DNA of 64,000 bases, taken from positions 47,011-111,010 of the forward strand of contig CAVWIS010000047.1 of assembly GCA_963755055.1 (NCBI GenBank). Direction: 5' to 3'. The notes under the pieces are model-generated. The model saw only the letters and a program-made list of their open reading frames with translations. It had not been told where the DNA came from and made no database searches. Made by a program: the position numbers and the translations under genes. Of the stretch, positions 34,616-45,233 are shown one piece after another. The stretch is from AP-16 sp963755055. GTDB lineage: Bacteria > Pseudomonadota > Alphaproteobacteria > Rhizobiales > Xanthobacteraceae. Each line of letters opens with the position of its first letter. The first letter of the stretch is position 1.

Positions 34616-35632
34616 ATGTCGCTAGCGCTCTACGTCGCGCGCCGGCTCATGTCGGTGGTGCCGACCCTGTTCGGCGTCACGCTGATCAGCTTCTTCCTTA
34701 CCTACCTGCTGCCGGGCAATCCGGCGCTGGTGAAGGCGGGAGCGCTGGCGACGCCCGAATACATCGCCGAGGTCGAGCGCCAGATGGGGCTCGACCGGCC
34801 GGTCTGGGTGCAGTACGGCCGCTACGTCGCCGGCCTGTTCCGCGGCGACCTCGGCGAGAGCGCCTCGACCGGGCGGCCCGTCCTGCAGGACTTTTTGCAG
34901 CGCCTGCCCGCCACCCTCGAGCTTACGCTGGCGAGCCTCATCCTGGCGCTCGCCTTCGGCCTGCCGCTCGGCGTGCTTGCCGCGGTGCACCGGGACAGGC
35001 TGATCGATCACGTGGGCCGCATCATCGGCGTTGCCGGCGTCGCCATGCCGACTTTCTGGACCGGCCTGCTCTTTGTCTACGTGTTCTTCTATCTGGTCGG
35101 ATGGGCGCCGCCGCCGCTCGGACGGCTCGCCTCCGGCCTCGCCGCGCCGCCGCCGGTCACCGGGCTCTACGTCGTCGACTCCGTCCTCGCCGGAAACTGG
35201 CGGGCGCTGGGCTCGAGCCTGGCGCAACTGGCGCTGCCGGCGCTGACGCTGGCGCTCAGCGTCATGGCCCCGCTTGCCCGCATGGTGCGCTCCACCATGC
35301 TGGAGATCCTGCAGTCCGACTACATCACCGCCGCCTGGGCGGCCGGGCTGCCGCGCCGCCAGGTGATCTACGGCGACGCGCTGCGCAATGCGCTGATCCC
35401 GGTGGTCACCACGCTCGGCGTGGTGTTCGGCTTCCTGATGGCCGGCAATGCCGTGGTGGAGACCGTGTTCGCCTGGCCGGGCATCGGCAACTACGCCGTC
35501 ACCGCGCTGATGACCAAGGATTCCGGCCCGATCCAGTCCTTCGTGCTGTTCGTCGCCGTCATGTACATTACCGTCAACCTGGCGGTCGATCTGGTCTACG
35601 GCCTGGTCGATCCGCGCATCCGGCTCGGCTGA
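34616..35632 (+). CDS. ABC permease, DppB type
   Basis: 338-aa inner-membrane permease with six predicted helices, the N-terminal start YVARRLMSVVPTLFGVTLIS typical of DppB proteins and the docking loop TAAWAAGLPRRQVIYGDAL. It pairs with the next gene. The TGATG junction at 35630-35634 couples translation. Confidence 0.93.
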   Translation: MSLALYVARRLMSVVPTLFGVTLISFFLTYLLPGNPALVKAGALATPEYIAEVERQMGLDRPVWVQYGRYVAGLFRGDLGESASTGRPVLQDFLQRLPATLELTLASLILALAFGLPLGVLAAVHRDRLIDHVGRIIGVAGVAMPTFWTGLLFVYVFFYLVGWAPPPLGRLASGLAAPPPVTGLYVVDSVLAGNWRALGSSLAQLALPALTLALSVMAPLARMVRSTMLEILQSDYITAAWAAGLPRRQVIYGDALRNALIPVVTTLGVVFGFLMAGNAVVETVFAWPGIGNYAVTALMTKDSGPIQSFVLFVAVMYITVNLAVDLVYGLVDPRIRLG

Positions 35633-36525
35633 TGGCGAGCCTCGAAACGGTTGCTGCTCGATCTGCCGTCCGTCGCGGCGCCACGCTGCCCGCCATGTGG
35701 CGGCGGCTGCGCCGCAACCCGGTGACGTTCGCCGCGATCGGCGTCATCGCGATGCTGCTCGCGGTGGCGGCGCTGGCGCCGCTGATCGCTCCGTTCGACC
35801 CCGACGCGACCGACGCGGCCGACGCCCTGCAGTCGGTGTCCTGGCGCCACCTGCTCGGCACCGACGTCTACGGTCGCGACCAGCTCTCCCGCATCATTTT
35901 TGCCACCCGCGTCGACCTGCTGGTTCCCTTCTCGGCGACCGCGATGGCGCTCTGCATCGGCTCGCTGGCCGGGGCGATTGCGGGCTTTCGCGGCGGTCTC
36001 CTCGACCAGATCGTCATGCGCATGGTTGACGCCGTCCTGGCTTTTCCGGCGCTGGTGCTCGCCATGGGATTGAGCGCCGCGCTCGGCAACTCGGTCGGCA
36101 ACATCATCGTGGTGCTCACAGTCACCCAGGTGCCGGTCTACATCCGGCTGATCCGCGGAGAAATGCTGCGCGTCCGCGAGATGGAATATGCCGAAGCGGC
36201 GCGCACCGTCGGCAATCCGCCATGGCGCATCGCCTTCGTCCATCTGCTGCCCAACTGCCTGCCGCCGCTCATCGTCCAGGCGACGCTGGCGATGGGCTTT
36301 GCGCTGCTGACCATGGCGGCCTTATCATTTCTCGGGCTCGGCATCCGGCCGCCCGACAGCGAGTGGGGAGAAATGACGGCGGAGGGCGCCGGCCAGATGG
36401 TGACCGGCGAATGGTGGCTGTTCGTCTTTCCCGGCCTCGCCATCATGATCACCGTGCTCACCTTCAACCTGATCGGCGACGGCCTGCGCGATTTCCTCGA
36501 TCCGCGCCTGCGGGGGGTGCGGTGA
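35632..36525 (+). CDS. ABC permease, DppC type
   Basis: 297-aa second permease (MWRRLRRNPVTFAAIGVIAM, docking loop AEAARTVGNPPWRIAFVHLL). Six membrane helices. It starts on the previous stop and its TGA overlaps the next GTG (GTGA), so the operon is fully coupled. Confidence 0.93.
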   Translation: MASLETVAARSAVRRGATLPAMWRRLRRNPVTFAAIGVIAMLLAVAALAPLIAPFDPDATDAADALQSVSWRHLLGTDVYGRDQLSRIIFATRVDLLVPFSATAMALCIGSLAGAIAGFRGGLLDQIVMRMVDAVLAFPALVLAMGLSAALGNSVGNIIVVLTVTQVPVYIRLIRGEMLRVREMEYAEAARTVGNPPWRIAFVHLLPNCLPPLIVQATLAMGFALLTMAALSFLGLGIRPPDSEWGEMTAEGAGQMVTGEWWLFVFPGLAIMITVLTFNLIGDGLRDFLDPRLRGVR

Positions 36526-37485
36526 CGAGCCTTCTGGAGATCGAGCGACTCACTGTGCGGTTCGATACTGACGACGGCCCGGTCGAGGCGGTCGACGGCA
36601 TCGATCTGACTGTCGAGGCTGGCGAGATTCTCGGCCTGGTCGGCGAATCCGGCTCCGGAAAATCGGTGACCGCGCTCGCCATGCTGCGTCTCATCCGCCC
36701 GCCGGGAAGAATCGCCGGCGGCGCCATCCGCCTCGATGGCCGCGATCTGTTGGGGCTCGATGAGGACGAGATGCGTGCCATTCGCGGCCGGTGCATTGCC
36801 ATGGTGCCGCAGTCGCCGCGCACCGCGCTCAATCCGGTGATCGCGGTCGGCACGCAGATCACGCGCCTGCTCGAGCTGCACGGCGGTCTGTCGCGCCGGG
36901 CCGCGCTGCAGCGCGCCATCGAGATGCTGGAGCTCGCTGGCGTGCCGGATCCGGCGCGGCGGCTCCGCCAATACGCCCATCAGCTTTCGGGCGGGACCTG
37001 CCAGCGCGTGATGATCGCCATGGCGCTCGCCAGCCGGCCGCAGCTGCTGATCGCCGACGAGCCGACCACCGGGCTCGACGTCTCGATCGCGGCGCGCGTG
37101 CTGGAGCTCTTGCGCGACCTCGGCCGCAAGACCGGCGCCGCCATCGTGCTCATCACCCACGACCTCGGCGTCGTCGCCGAAACCTGCGACCGCGTGGCGG
37201 TCATGCATGCCGGCCAGGTGGTGGAGACCGCTGGCGTCGCCGCGTTGTTTCGCCGGCCGGCGCATCCCTATACGCGCGCACTGGTGCGCTCGATCCCGCG
37301 CATCGACCGCGAGGTGGCGCTGGAGCCGATTCCCGGCAGCGTCCCATCGCTGCTCAATGCGCCGCCGGGCTGCCGTTATGCGGGCCGCTGTCCCCTCGTC
37401 ATGGAGGTCTGCCGCAGCATAAAACCCGCCGCCACCGCCATCGAGCCCGGTCATCTGGTCTCCTGCCATGCCGTGGAGGCGAGCC

Positions 37486-37502
<17 letters not shown>
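36522..37502 (+). CDS. ABC transporter ATP-binding protein, DppD type
   Basis: 326-aa ATPase with Walker A GESGSGKSV, Walker B LLIADEPTTGLD and the C-terminal oligopeptide-transporter domain containing a cysteine pattern (GCRYAGRCPLVMEVC). The signature reads LSGGTCQR rather than the common LSGGMRQR. Start GTG 36522. Confidence 0.92.
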
Positions 37503-38460
<958 letters not shown>

Positions 38461-38564
38461 GGATTGCATCGATTGACAATGCGCCTTCCAACGACTCGAA
38501 CAACTCATGCGATCTGCTAACGTCCTTTCGATGTCCGATCTTTCGGCGAACCCCCAGCCCTCCC

Positions 38565-39812
38565 ATGCCGGCTCCTAGCGCGCTCGCCTGCGTGCGGTGC
38601 GGCGCGCGCTATCCGGTTCATCGCTACGCCGGCGATTGTCCCGCCTGTCGTCGCGTCCATGCGCCGGCGAACCTCACCGTCGTCTACGACACCGCGCCGG
38701 GTCTCGGCCTCGACCGCGGGCGTCCGCCCGCCGGCGCCTCGCTGTGGCGGTGGGAGGCGTTTCTTCCGGCGGCAGCCGGAAATGCGGTGACCCTCGGCGA
38801 GGGCAATACGCCCCTGCTGGCGGTCCCCGGCCTCGGCCTCGGCGACATCTGGATCAAGGACGAATCGCGCAACCCGACCTGGTCGTTCAAGGATCGCCTC
38901 GCCTCCACCGCCGTCACCATGGCGAAAAGTCTTGGCGCCAAAATGATCGCGTCGAGCTCGTCCGGCAATGCCGGCGCGGCGGCTGCCGCCTATGCGGCCA
39001 AGGCCGGATTGCCGTGCGTGGTCTTCACCTTCCGCGGTGCCGCGGCGCCGCTCGTCACCCAGATCCGCGCCTACGGCGCCATGGTGGTGATGGTGGAGAG
39101 CAAGGAGGCGCGCTGGCGGCTGCAATCGGCCGGCGTGCAGACACTCGGCTGGTATCCGACCTCGCCGTTCTTCGGCCCCGTGGTCGGCAGCAATCCGTTC
39201 GGCATCGAGGGCTACAAGACCATCGCGTTCGAGATCGCCGAGGCGTTCGACTGGCAGCCGCCCGACTGGTGCGTGCTGCCGGTGTGCTACGGCGACGCGC
39301 TTTACGGCATGTGGAAAGGCTTTTGCGAGCTCGCGGCGATCGGCCTGATCGGCCGCGTGCCGCGGTTCGTGGCGGCCGAAGTGTCGGGCTCTCTCGGCGC
39401 GGCGCTGGCGAGCGGCGAGGCGATGCCGCCCGACCGGCCACGCAACGCGCTGACGCTGGCGACCTCGATTGGCGCCAGCCAGGGCACCGTGCAGGCGCTC
39501 GACGTCCTGCGCCGCACCAGCGGCACGGCGGTTACCATCGAGAACGACGAGCTGGTGCGTTGGATGGCGAAGCTCGCGCGCACCGAAGGAATCTGGGGCG
39601 AGCCCGCCTCGGTCGCGCCGCTCGCCGCCATCGAGCGGCTGCGGGCGCAGCGTGTGATCGCCGAGGACGCGCGCGTCGTCGCGCTGATCACCGCGAGCGG
39701 GCTGAAGGATTTTGCCGCGATGGATGCGGCGGTGCCGCAGGCTCCGGTGGTGAGCGGCGGGCTCGACGACGCGATGGCGGTGCTCAAGAGCACCTACGGG
39801 TTCACCCCATGA
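38565..39812 (+). CDS. Threonine synthase-like PLP enzyme
   Basis: 415-aa fold-type II PLP enzyme. The N-terminus has a zinc-ribbon-like pattern (CVRCGARYPVHRYAGDCPAC). The Schiff-base Lys is in PTWSFKDRLAS, with the phosphate-binding loop SSSSGNAGAAAA. Threonine synthase and related beta/gamma-replacing lyases share this layout; in this locus it more likely acts on the imported compound than in threonine synthesis. Its stop overlaps the next start (ATGA). Confidence 0.85.
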   Translation: MPAPSALACVRCGARYPVHRYAGDCPACRRVHAPANLTVVYDTAPGLGLDRGRPPAGASLWRWEAFLPAAAGNAVTLGEGNTPLLAVPGLGLGDIWIKDESRNPTWSFKDRLASTAVTMAKSLGAKMIASSSSGNAGAAAAAYAAKAGLPCVVFTFRGAAAPLVTQIRAYGAMVVMVESKEARWRLQSAGVQTLGWYPTSPFFGPVVGSNPFGIEGYKTIAFEIAEAFDWQPPDWCVLPVCYGDALYGMWKGFCELAAIGLIGRVPRFVAAEVSGSLGAALASGEAMPPDRPRNALTLATSIGASQGTVQALDVLRRTSGTAVTIENDELVRWMAKLARTEGIWGEPASVAPLAAIERLRAQRVIAEDARVVALITASGLKDFAAMDAAVPQAPVVSGGLDDAMAVLKSTYGFTP

Positions 39813-40765
39813 CAGATCTCGGCGTGGCGATCGACGGGCGCGCACCGATCGCCGACATCCCGGCGCAGGCCCAAGCCGCCGAGCAGGGCGGCGCCGCCAC
39901 CCTGTGGATCGCCTGTCATCTCTTCCTCCGCGACCCGGTCACCACCGCCACGCTGGCGCTTTCCGCCACCCGGCGCATCCGGGTCGCCCTGATGGCAATG
40001 AGCCCCTATTCGACGCATCCGGTCTTCATCGCCATGGCGGCCGCCACGCTGGACGAGATGTTTCCCGGCCGCGTGATCCTTTGTCTGGGCGTCGGGGCGC
40101 CGGCCGATCTCGCTGCCGCCGGCATCAAGTCGGAAAGACCACTGGCGACGGTCAGCGAGGCGCTCCGGCTGTGCAGGGCGCTGCTCGCCGGCGAGACGGT
40201 CGAGGGCGGACAGATTTTTCCCTCGCCGGCCCGCCGGCTCGTCAACGCGCCGCGAAGAATCCCGATCGTGCTCGCCGCCTCGCGACCAAACATGTTGCGG
40301 CTCGCCGGTCGCGCCGCCGACGGCGTGCTGATCTCGGCGGCGACCGCGCCGGCCTTCGTGCGCGCCTGTCTGGACACCGCCGCGGGCGGCGCCGACGGCA
40401 GGCAATTTCGCAGACTCGCCATCGTCTACACGCGGCTGGCGGCGAGCGAGAGGCTGGCGATGGACGCGTTGCGCCGTCCGCTCGGCTTCGTGCTGCGCGG
40501 CGCCCATCATGCGGAAAACATCCGGCTGTCCGGGGCGCCGCTCGACCAGGCGGCGCTCGCCGCCGCCTATGCGGCGGAGGATTTTGCCGAGGTCGAGCGC
40601 CTCGTCGGCGACGAGGTGGTGCGCCGGCACGCCGCCTGCGGCACGCCGGCCGACGTCAGGGCGCGGCTCGACCAGTACCGGGCCATCGGCCTCGACGAGA
40701 TCATCATCGGCGGCATCGATGATGCCGCCGGCATCGCGGCGGCGCTCGCAGCCGCGCGGGAGTGA
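39809..40765 (+). CDS. LLM-class oxidoreductase
   Basis: 318-aa luciferase-like monooxygenase-family enzyme (LSATRRIRVALMAMSPYSTH, GRVILCLGVGAPADL). Uses FMN or F420; the neighbouring F420 genes make F420 plausible. It is coupled to the PLP enzyme upstream and followed closely by a second LLM gene. No substrate can be named. Confidence 0.85.
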   Translation: MTDLGVAIDGRAPIADIPAQAQAAEQGGAATLWIACHLFLRDPVTTATLALSATRRIRVALMAMSPYSTHPVFIAMAAATLDEMFPGRVILCLGVGAPADLAAAGIKSERPLATVSEALRLCRALLAGETVEGGQIFPSPARRLVNAPRRIPIVLAASRPNMLRLAGRAADGVLISAATAPAFVRACLDTAAGGADGRQFRRLAIVYTRLAASERLAMDALRRPLGFVLRGAHHAENIRLSGAPLDQAALAAAYAAEDFAEVERLVGDEVVRRHAACGTPADVRARLDQYRAIGLDEIIIGGIDDAAGIAAALAAARE

Positions 40766-40767
40766 GA

Positions 40768-41772
40768 ATGAAGTTCAGCATCTGCCTGCCGACCGGCTTC
40801 GAGGGCGTGATGTACAAGATCCCGTTCGTCGCGCCGGAGGATTTCGTCAAGCTCGCCAAAACCTGCGAGCGGCTCGGCTATCACTCGGTGTGGGGCAACG
40901 ACCACATCACCTCGCAGGCCTACGTGCGCGAGCTCTTTCCCGGACAGCCGCCGAGTTTTTACGATCCCATGACCGTGCTCGCCTTCTGCGCCGCTGCCAC
41001 CACGACGCTCCGGCTCGGCACCGCGGTCGCGGTGCTGCCGATGCGCGACCCGTTCTGGCTCGCCAAGCAGGCGGCCTGCCTCGACCAGATGTCGGGCGGA
41101 CGCTTCATCCTCGGCGTCGGCATCGGCGCCTATCGCGAGGAGTTTGCCGCCTGGGCGCCGCGCCTTGCCGCCGGCGCGCGGCGCGGAAAAATGCTCGACG
41201 AGGGCCTCGATCTGATCGGAAGACTGTTTGCCGAGGGCCACATCACCCACGACGGCCAGTACTACGCCTGCCGCGACATCGAGATGTTCCCCAAGCCCAG
41301 GCAGCAGCCGTTTCCCATCTATGTCGGCGGGCACAATCTGGAGACCGTCGAGCGCGCCGCGCGGGTGGGGCAGGGCTGGCTGCCAGGCTGGCGGCCGTGG
41401 CCGGAGCTCGCCGAGCGCATTGCGCTCCTCAAGCGCCGCGCCGCCGAGCTCGGCCGCGACCCGGGAGACATCGAGATCGCGCCGCAGTTCTCGATGACGG
41501 TGGCGAGGACGCCTGAGGAGGCGGAGCGCCGCTACATGGCGTCCGGCCTCGTCGCCCACCGCAAATCGCTCGCCTATACGGGCCGCGATCTGTCCCAGCA
41601 GGTGACGGCGAACCTGGTGGGCTCGCCCGATCTCATCCGCGAGAAGATCGCCGGCCTCGCCGCGATCGGCGTCGACCACGCCTGCGGCCTGATGATCCCG
41701 GCCGACAGCATCGGCGAGCTGATGGATCAGATCGGCTGGTTCGCCGAGATCGCGCTGGGGGCCAGGGCGTGA
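40768..41772 (+). CDS. LLM-class F420-dependent oxidoreductase-like protein
   Basis: 334-aa enzyme of the same superfamily: MKFSICLPTGFEGVMYKIPF, GRFILGVGIGAYREEF, and the C-terminal TANLVGSPDLIREKIAGLAA. ATG 40768 is preferred; GTG 40762 would overlap the previous stop. A decayed fragment of a close relative lies at 56932-57060. Last gene of the plus-strand operon. Confidence 0.87.
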   Translation: MKFSICLPTGFEGVMYKIPFVAPEDFVKLAKTCERLGYHSVWGNDHITSQAYVRELFPGQPPSFYDPMTVLAFCAAATTTLRLGTAVAVLPMRDPFWLAKQAACLDQMSGGRFILGVGIGAYREEFAAWAPRLAAGARRGKMLDEGLDLIGRLFAEGHITHDGQYYACRDIEMFPKPRQQPFPIYVGGHNLETVERAARVGQGWLPGWRPWPELAERIALLKRRAAELGRDPGDIEIAPQFSMTVARTPEEAERRYMASGLVAHRKSLAYTGRDLSQQVTANLVGSPDLIREKIAGLAAIGVDHACGLMIPADSIGELMDQIGWFAEIALGARA

Positions 41773-41887
41773 ACGGGCCGCGAACCGTGATCGGCGACTG
41801 TATTCGACTGTTTTGATTGCAAACCTCCGGGCCGCGATCCTGGTGACGCTCCCGATGGCAGGGGCGCTGCGCCCACCCGCGCTCTCG

Positions 41888-42025
41888 TCATCGCAGTTCC
41901 ACTGTTGTCGACTGTTTTCATTGTAGTTCGCGAGCCCTGTCCACAATTTCGTGTCTCACCACAGGGGTGCAGTCCGTCATTGCAGATCCACTGTTGTCAA
42001 CTGTTTCCATTGCAATTCGCGAGCC
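41888..42025. repeat. Two 49-bp direct repeats
   Basis: Units 41888-41936 and 41977-42025 are identical at 43 of 49 positions (core CCACTGTTGTC, ACTGTTT, ATTG and TTCGCGAGCC). A weaker third copy of the core, GACTGTTTTGATTGC, lies at 41806-41820. Spacing is about 90-100 bp. No gene is visible between 41773 and 42589 apart from these and the minisatellite. Confidence 0.65.
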
Positions 42026-42247
42026 TTACGGTGCCGGCACCGGTCGCAGCAGGGCGCGTTCCGGGTGCGGGACCTGACCGGTCGCCCGGCGGGATGTCTG
42101 CTCCGGCCTGCGGCAGGGAGCATGCGGTTCTTCTCCTTGCATTGAAACCCGTTTATGGGTACCCTATTCGGAGTTTAATGTCAACGACGAATTTTGGTCG
42201 CTTGGCGCGATGCGAGCCGCTGTTGCGGCATGAACCTTGCGCCAGAT

Positions 42248-42351
42248 ATGGGAGATCCACATGGGAGATCCACATGGGAGATCCACATGGGAGATCCACA
42301 TGGGAGATCCACATGGGAGATCCACATGGGAGATCCACATGGGAGATCCGC
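42248..42351. repeat. 13-bp minisatellite, eight units
   Basis: Eight perfect head-to-tail copies of ATGGGAGATCCAC; only the last unit differs by one base (CCGC). The unit is not a multiple of three, so all frames stay open and spurious ORFs arise. There are no spacers, so it is not CRISPR. Confidence 0.97.
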
Positions 42352-42589
42352 CTTTCATGAATACGGCAACAACCGTTCGGGGTTGCGGAAGGCGCCGGCC
42401 TGCCCGAATGTGAACCGCGGCGCCGGGCAGCCGTCATCACGCCACAAATGTCATGGACCAATACCGGGTGGGCGCGAATTTGCGTCATCCGCCGAGCGGC
42501 TCGGCTTGCCAGCTGGGTTGCGCCGGTCCAGCTGCGCGCCCCAATTGGTGGGTCGGGCTCCTGCCCATCCCCTTGCGCGTGCAGGCCCC

Positions 42590-42991
42590 ATGAAGTCACT
42601 ATTCTGGCTCAGCTATCGTCGTGACAACGGGTCGCTTGGCGTGGTGATCGTCAAGGCCGGTACCCTGCTGGAAGCCCGGATGCTCGCGGCGATCGATGGC
42701 GTCGACGGCTCGGCCGACTTTTCCGAGGGCCATGAGCTGCAGGCGCGAGATGCGCCGCCTGGTTCGATCGGCCGAATGCTGCCGGCAGATGAGGCTTACC
42801 GGCTGATCTCCTGGACCGAGGCCGAGGCGCTGCGAAAGAGAACTCCGAATCGGCAGTCCCGAAGGCGAATCCGGAAGCGAGGCCCCGCGGGGTTGAACGC
42901 CCGGACAGGCGCCACCAGGCCTGAAGCAATCCCGATCAGGTCCGATCGGGATGTGCTCCAGACATCCGCGTGTGGCGGCATGAGAGCATGA
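42590..42991 (+). CDS. Conserved rhizobial hypothetical protein
   Basis: 133-aa protein. Residues 1-80 (MKSLFWLSYRRDNGSLGVVI, AADEAYRLI-like later part) form a small alpha/beta domain I recognise from Bradyrhizobium-type genomes; the basic tail after residue 85 is not conserved in my memory. ATG 42590 has only a weak ribosome site (GCAGG). Function unknown. Confidence 0.6.
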   Translation: MKSLFWLSYRRDNGSLGVVIVKAGTLLEARMLAAIDGVDGSADFSEGHELQARDAPPGSIGRMLPADEAYRLISWTEAEALRKRTPNRQSRRRIRKRGPAGLNARTGATRPEAIPIRSDRDVLQTSACGGMRA

Positions 42992-43024
42992 ACCGCCGCA
43001 GTCGGCCCCCGAGCTTCTGCCAAT

Positions 43025-43351
43025 CTACTTGCGAGAACTTTCCGCGCTGGCGTCGCGAACCGGCCCCTCGGCGAGGTCCTGGCTCGGCCAGACGTCGCCG
43101 GTAGCCAACTCCGGCCCGCCCGACCACAGCCCGGCCGCGGGAAGCGGCGCGTAGGCGACCAACGGCTCGACGGTTGCCCATGCATCGCCGGTCGCGACCG
43201 GCGGACCGGCCGACGTTTCCTCCGCAGCGAGCCCCGCCGGCGGGGTCGCCGCCAGTATCAGGACGCCTGCCGACAGAATGATCCGAAGGCACCGTGCCGC
43301 GCTGCGGCGACGCGCTGCGATGACGCCCGGACTTCGCTCACTGGTCCTCAT
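43025..43351 (-). CDS. Secreted small hypothetical protein
   Basis: 108 aa with an N-terminal basic stretch and hydrophobic core ending in PPAGLAAEE, a probable signal peptide (residues 1-43). The mature part has two similar segments, VATGDAW and LATGDVWPS. GGAGGG precedes ATG 43351. No family recognised. Confidence 0.55.
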   Translation of the reverse strand: MRTSERSPGVIAARRRSAARCLRIILSAGVLILAATPPAGLAAEETSAGPPVATGDAWATVEPLVAYAPLPAAGLWSGGPELATGDVWPSQDLAEGPVRDASAESSRK

Positions 43352-43888
43352 GAGTGCCCTCCTGGTTTTGGCCGTCAAATGACGGCGGCCGGCTCCCATG
43401 CTGCCAGGGCTGTCCGCTTCGACCGTATGGCCGAGCTCACACAATCAAAAGAATATGTCGGCGATTGTCCCAGGAATTCGCCAGGCGCGCATGATGCTGC
43501 CTCCGCGCGGGCGCCATCAAACGAATTGCCGCGACAGAAAATCCAATGACTTGTGACGTGCTTCACGCTGCGTCATTCGACACATGGTGTACGGTTGCGG
43601 CGACTGGATGGCACTGCCAGCAAGCAAACGGTGAGCGTGCGCGCTCTGTTTGCTGGAGGAGACTGCTTGCCGGGCGCCTCCTCATCGCCGGCGCTGCTGA
43701 TGCCGCCGTTCAGTCACCCGATCTGAAGCGAGTCTCAAAGGCGAGGGCCCGCGACCGCGCTCCCGTGCGGCCACGGCCGCGAATGCCAGCGCGCCGGGCC
43801 TCGAATCCGGAGGACGACGCTCGCGCCAATCGGAGAGAGCCCGATCGAGCACTGCTCGACAAGTTCACCACCAGCAAGGGAGCGCATC
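43352..43888. other. Gene-free stretch upstream of the bicupin gene
   Basis: A plus-strand frame is open at 43546-43896 but has no ribosome site, is rich in Arg/Ala codons of frame-shadow type and overlaps the next start, so I do not call it. The region presumably holds divergent promoters; none is clear enough to mark. Confidence 0.3.
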
Positions 43889-45076
43889 ATGACTGAGACA
43901 AATCGTCGAACGTTCCTCGGAGGGTTGGCGCTTGCCGCCGGGGGTCTTGCCACGACGCCGGCGTTTGCGCTTGGCGGCGACGGCCATGCGGCAGGCTACG
44001 ACGTTGCCCAGGCGTCCGAGCATCTGGCGCTGATTCCGCGCCGGAGCGGCGATCCGGTGACATTCACCGCCTCGCTCGACAGGTCGGCGATCAAGGCAAC
44101 CTCTGGCGGCTGGGCTCGCGATATCACGACCCGCGGTCTCCCGATCGCCACCGACATCGCCGGCGCGCATCTTTTTCTCAACGCCGGCGGCGTGCGCGAG
44201 ATGCATTGGCACAACTCGGCGGAATGGGCCTGCATCCTGGCCGGCCATTGCCAGGTGACGGTGGTCGATCCCGAAGGCGAGACCGAGGTCGCCAACTACG
44301 GACCGGGGGATCTCTGGTATTTTCCCAAAGGCCACAGCCACGCCATCCAGACGCTCGGCGGCGAGCCGTGCCATGCGATCCTCGCCTTCGACGATGGGCT
44401 CTATGCCGAGCACGGAACGTTCGGGCTCAGCGACTGGATGAGCCGGCTGGACCCCGGGATGCTCGCCCAGGTGCTCGGCATGCCCAGGGAGGTCGTGGCA
44501 AGAATGCCCGCCGCCGAGGTCTATATCCGGCAGGGCGAGGTGATCGGGCAGGACAGCCCGCAGGCGCGCGCCACCCGGGAGCTCAACCCGGCGCAGACCC
44601 ATCGCTTCCGTCTGATGAAGCAGGCCCCGCGGGTCAGCGCGCCCGGCGGCGCGCTCTTCGTCGCCTCGGCGCGGGAATATCCGATCTCCACCACCATCAC
44701 CGGCATGGTTCTGCGGCTCAAGCCCGGTGCCCTGCACGAGCCGCACTGGCACCCCAACGCCAACGAGTGGCACTACGTCGCCAGGGGACGCACGCGGGTG
44801 ACGCTCTTTGCCGCGGACAAGCGCCTGGCCACGGCCGAGCTCGGCCCCGGCGATTGCGCGTACATTCCGCGCGGATGCGGTCATACGGTGCAGAACATCG
44901 GCACGGAAGAATGCGAGGTCGTCGGCGCGCTCGACAATGGCTCGTATCAGGAGGCATCGCTGTCGGACTGGATGGCGAAGGTGCCGGGGCATCTGCTGGC
45001 GAACAATCTCGGGCTGCCGGACGGCGAGTTCGCATCGGTCCACAAGACGAAGTCGGTGATCGTGGCGGCGGCCTGA
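43889..45076 (+). CDS. Tat-exported bicupin, oxalate decarboxylase family
   Basis: 395-aa protein with a twin-arginine signal (NRRTFLGGLALAAGG, residues 5-19). Two cupin domains carry the metal sets MHWHNSAEW and PHWHPNANEW, each followed by the later His, as in manganese oxalate decarboxylase. The first-domain lid, SENST in the Bacillus enzyme, reads AEHGT here, keeping the Glu. It probably acts in the periplasm on oxalate or a similar acid. GGGAG precedes the ATG. Confidence 0.85.
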   Translation: MTETNRRTFLGGLALAAGGLATTPAFALGGDGHAAGYDVAQASEHLALIPRRSGDPVTFTASLDRSAIKATSGGWARDITTRGLPIATDIAGAHLFLNAGGVREMHWHNSAEWACILAGHCQVTVVDPEGETEVANYGPGDLWYFPKGHSHAIQTLGGEPCHAILAFDDGLYAEHGTFGLSDWMSRLDPGMLAQVLGMPREVVARMPAAEVYIRQGEVIGQDSPQARATRELNPAQTHRFRLMKQAPRVSAPGGALFVASAREYPISTTITGMVLRLKPGALHEPHWHPNANEWHYVARGRTRVTLFAADKRLATAELGPGDCAYIPRGCGHTVQNIGTEECEVVGALDNGSYQEASLSDWMAKVPGHLLANNLGLPDGEFASVHKTKSVIVAAA

Positions 45077-45233
45077 ATGGGCCGACGCCGACCGGCGGAC
45101 CCGGTCACCACAGTCGGTGACCTGGGGAGCGCCTCGTGGTGGCGCTCCCACCGGCAAGATCCTCGCGCGAGCCTTGGCCGCTGATGCCTGCAGGGCACGC
45201 TGCCACTGTTTTTCCGCACGATCGGAGGAGTTG

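Noticed and set aside
42248..42351. Possible CRISPR array
   Set aside because: Units are 13 bp head to tail with no spacers and no cas genes nearby.
43546..43896. 116-aa plus-strand frame upstream of the bicupin
   Set aside because: No ribosome site, shadow-type composition, overlaps the real start.
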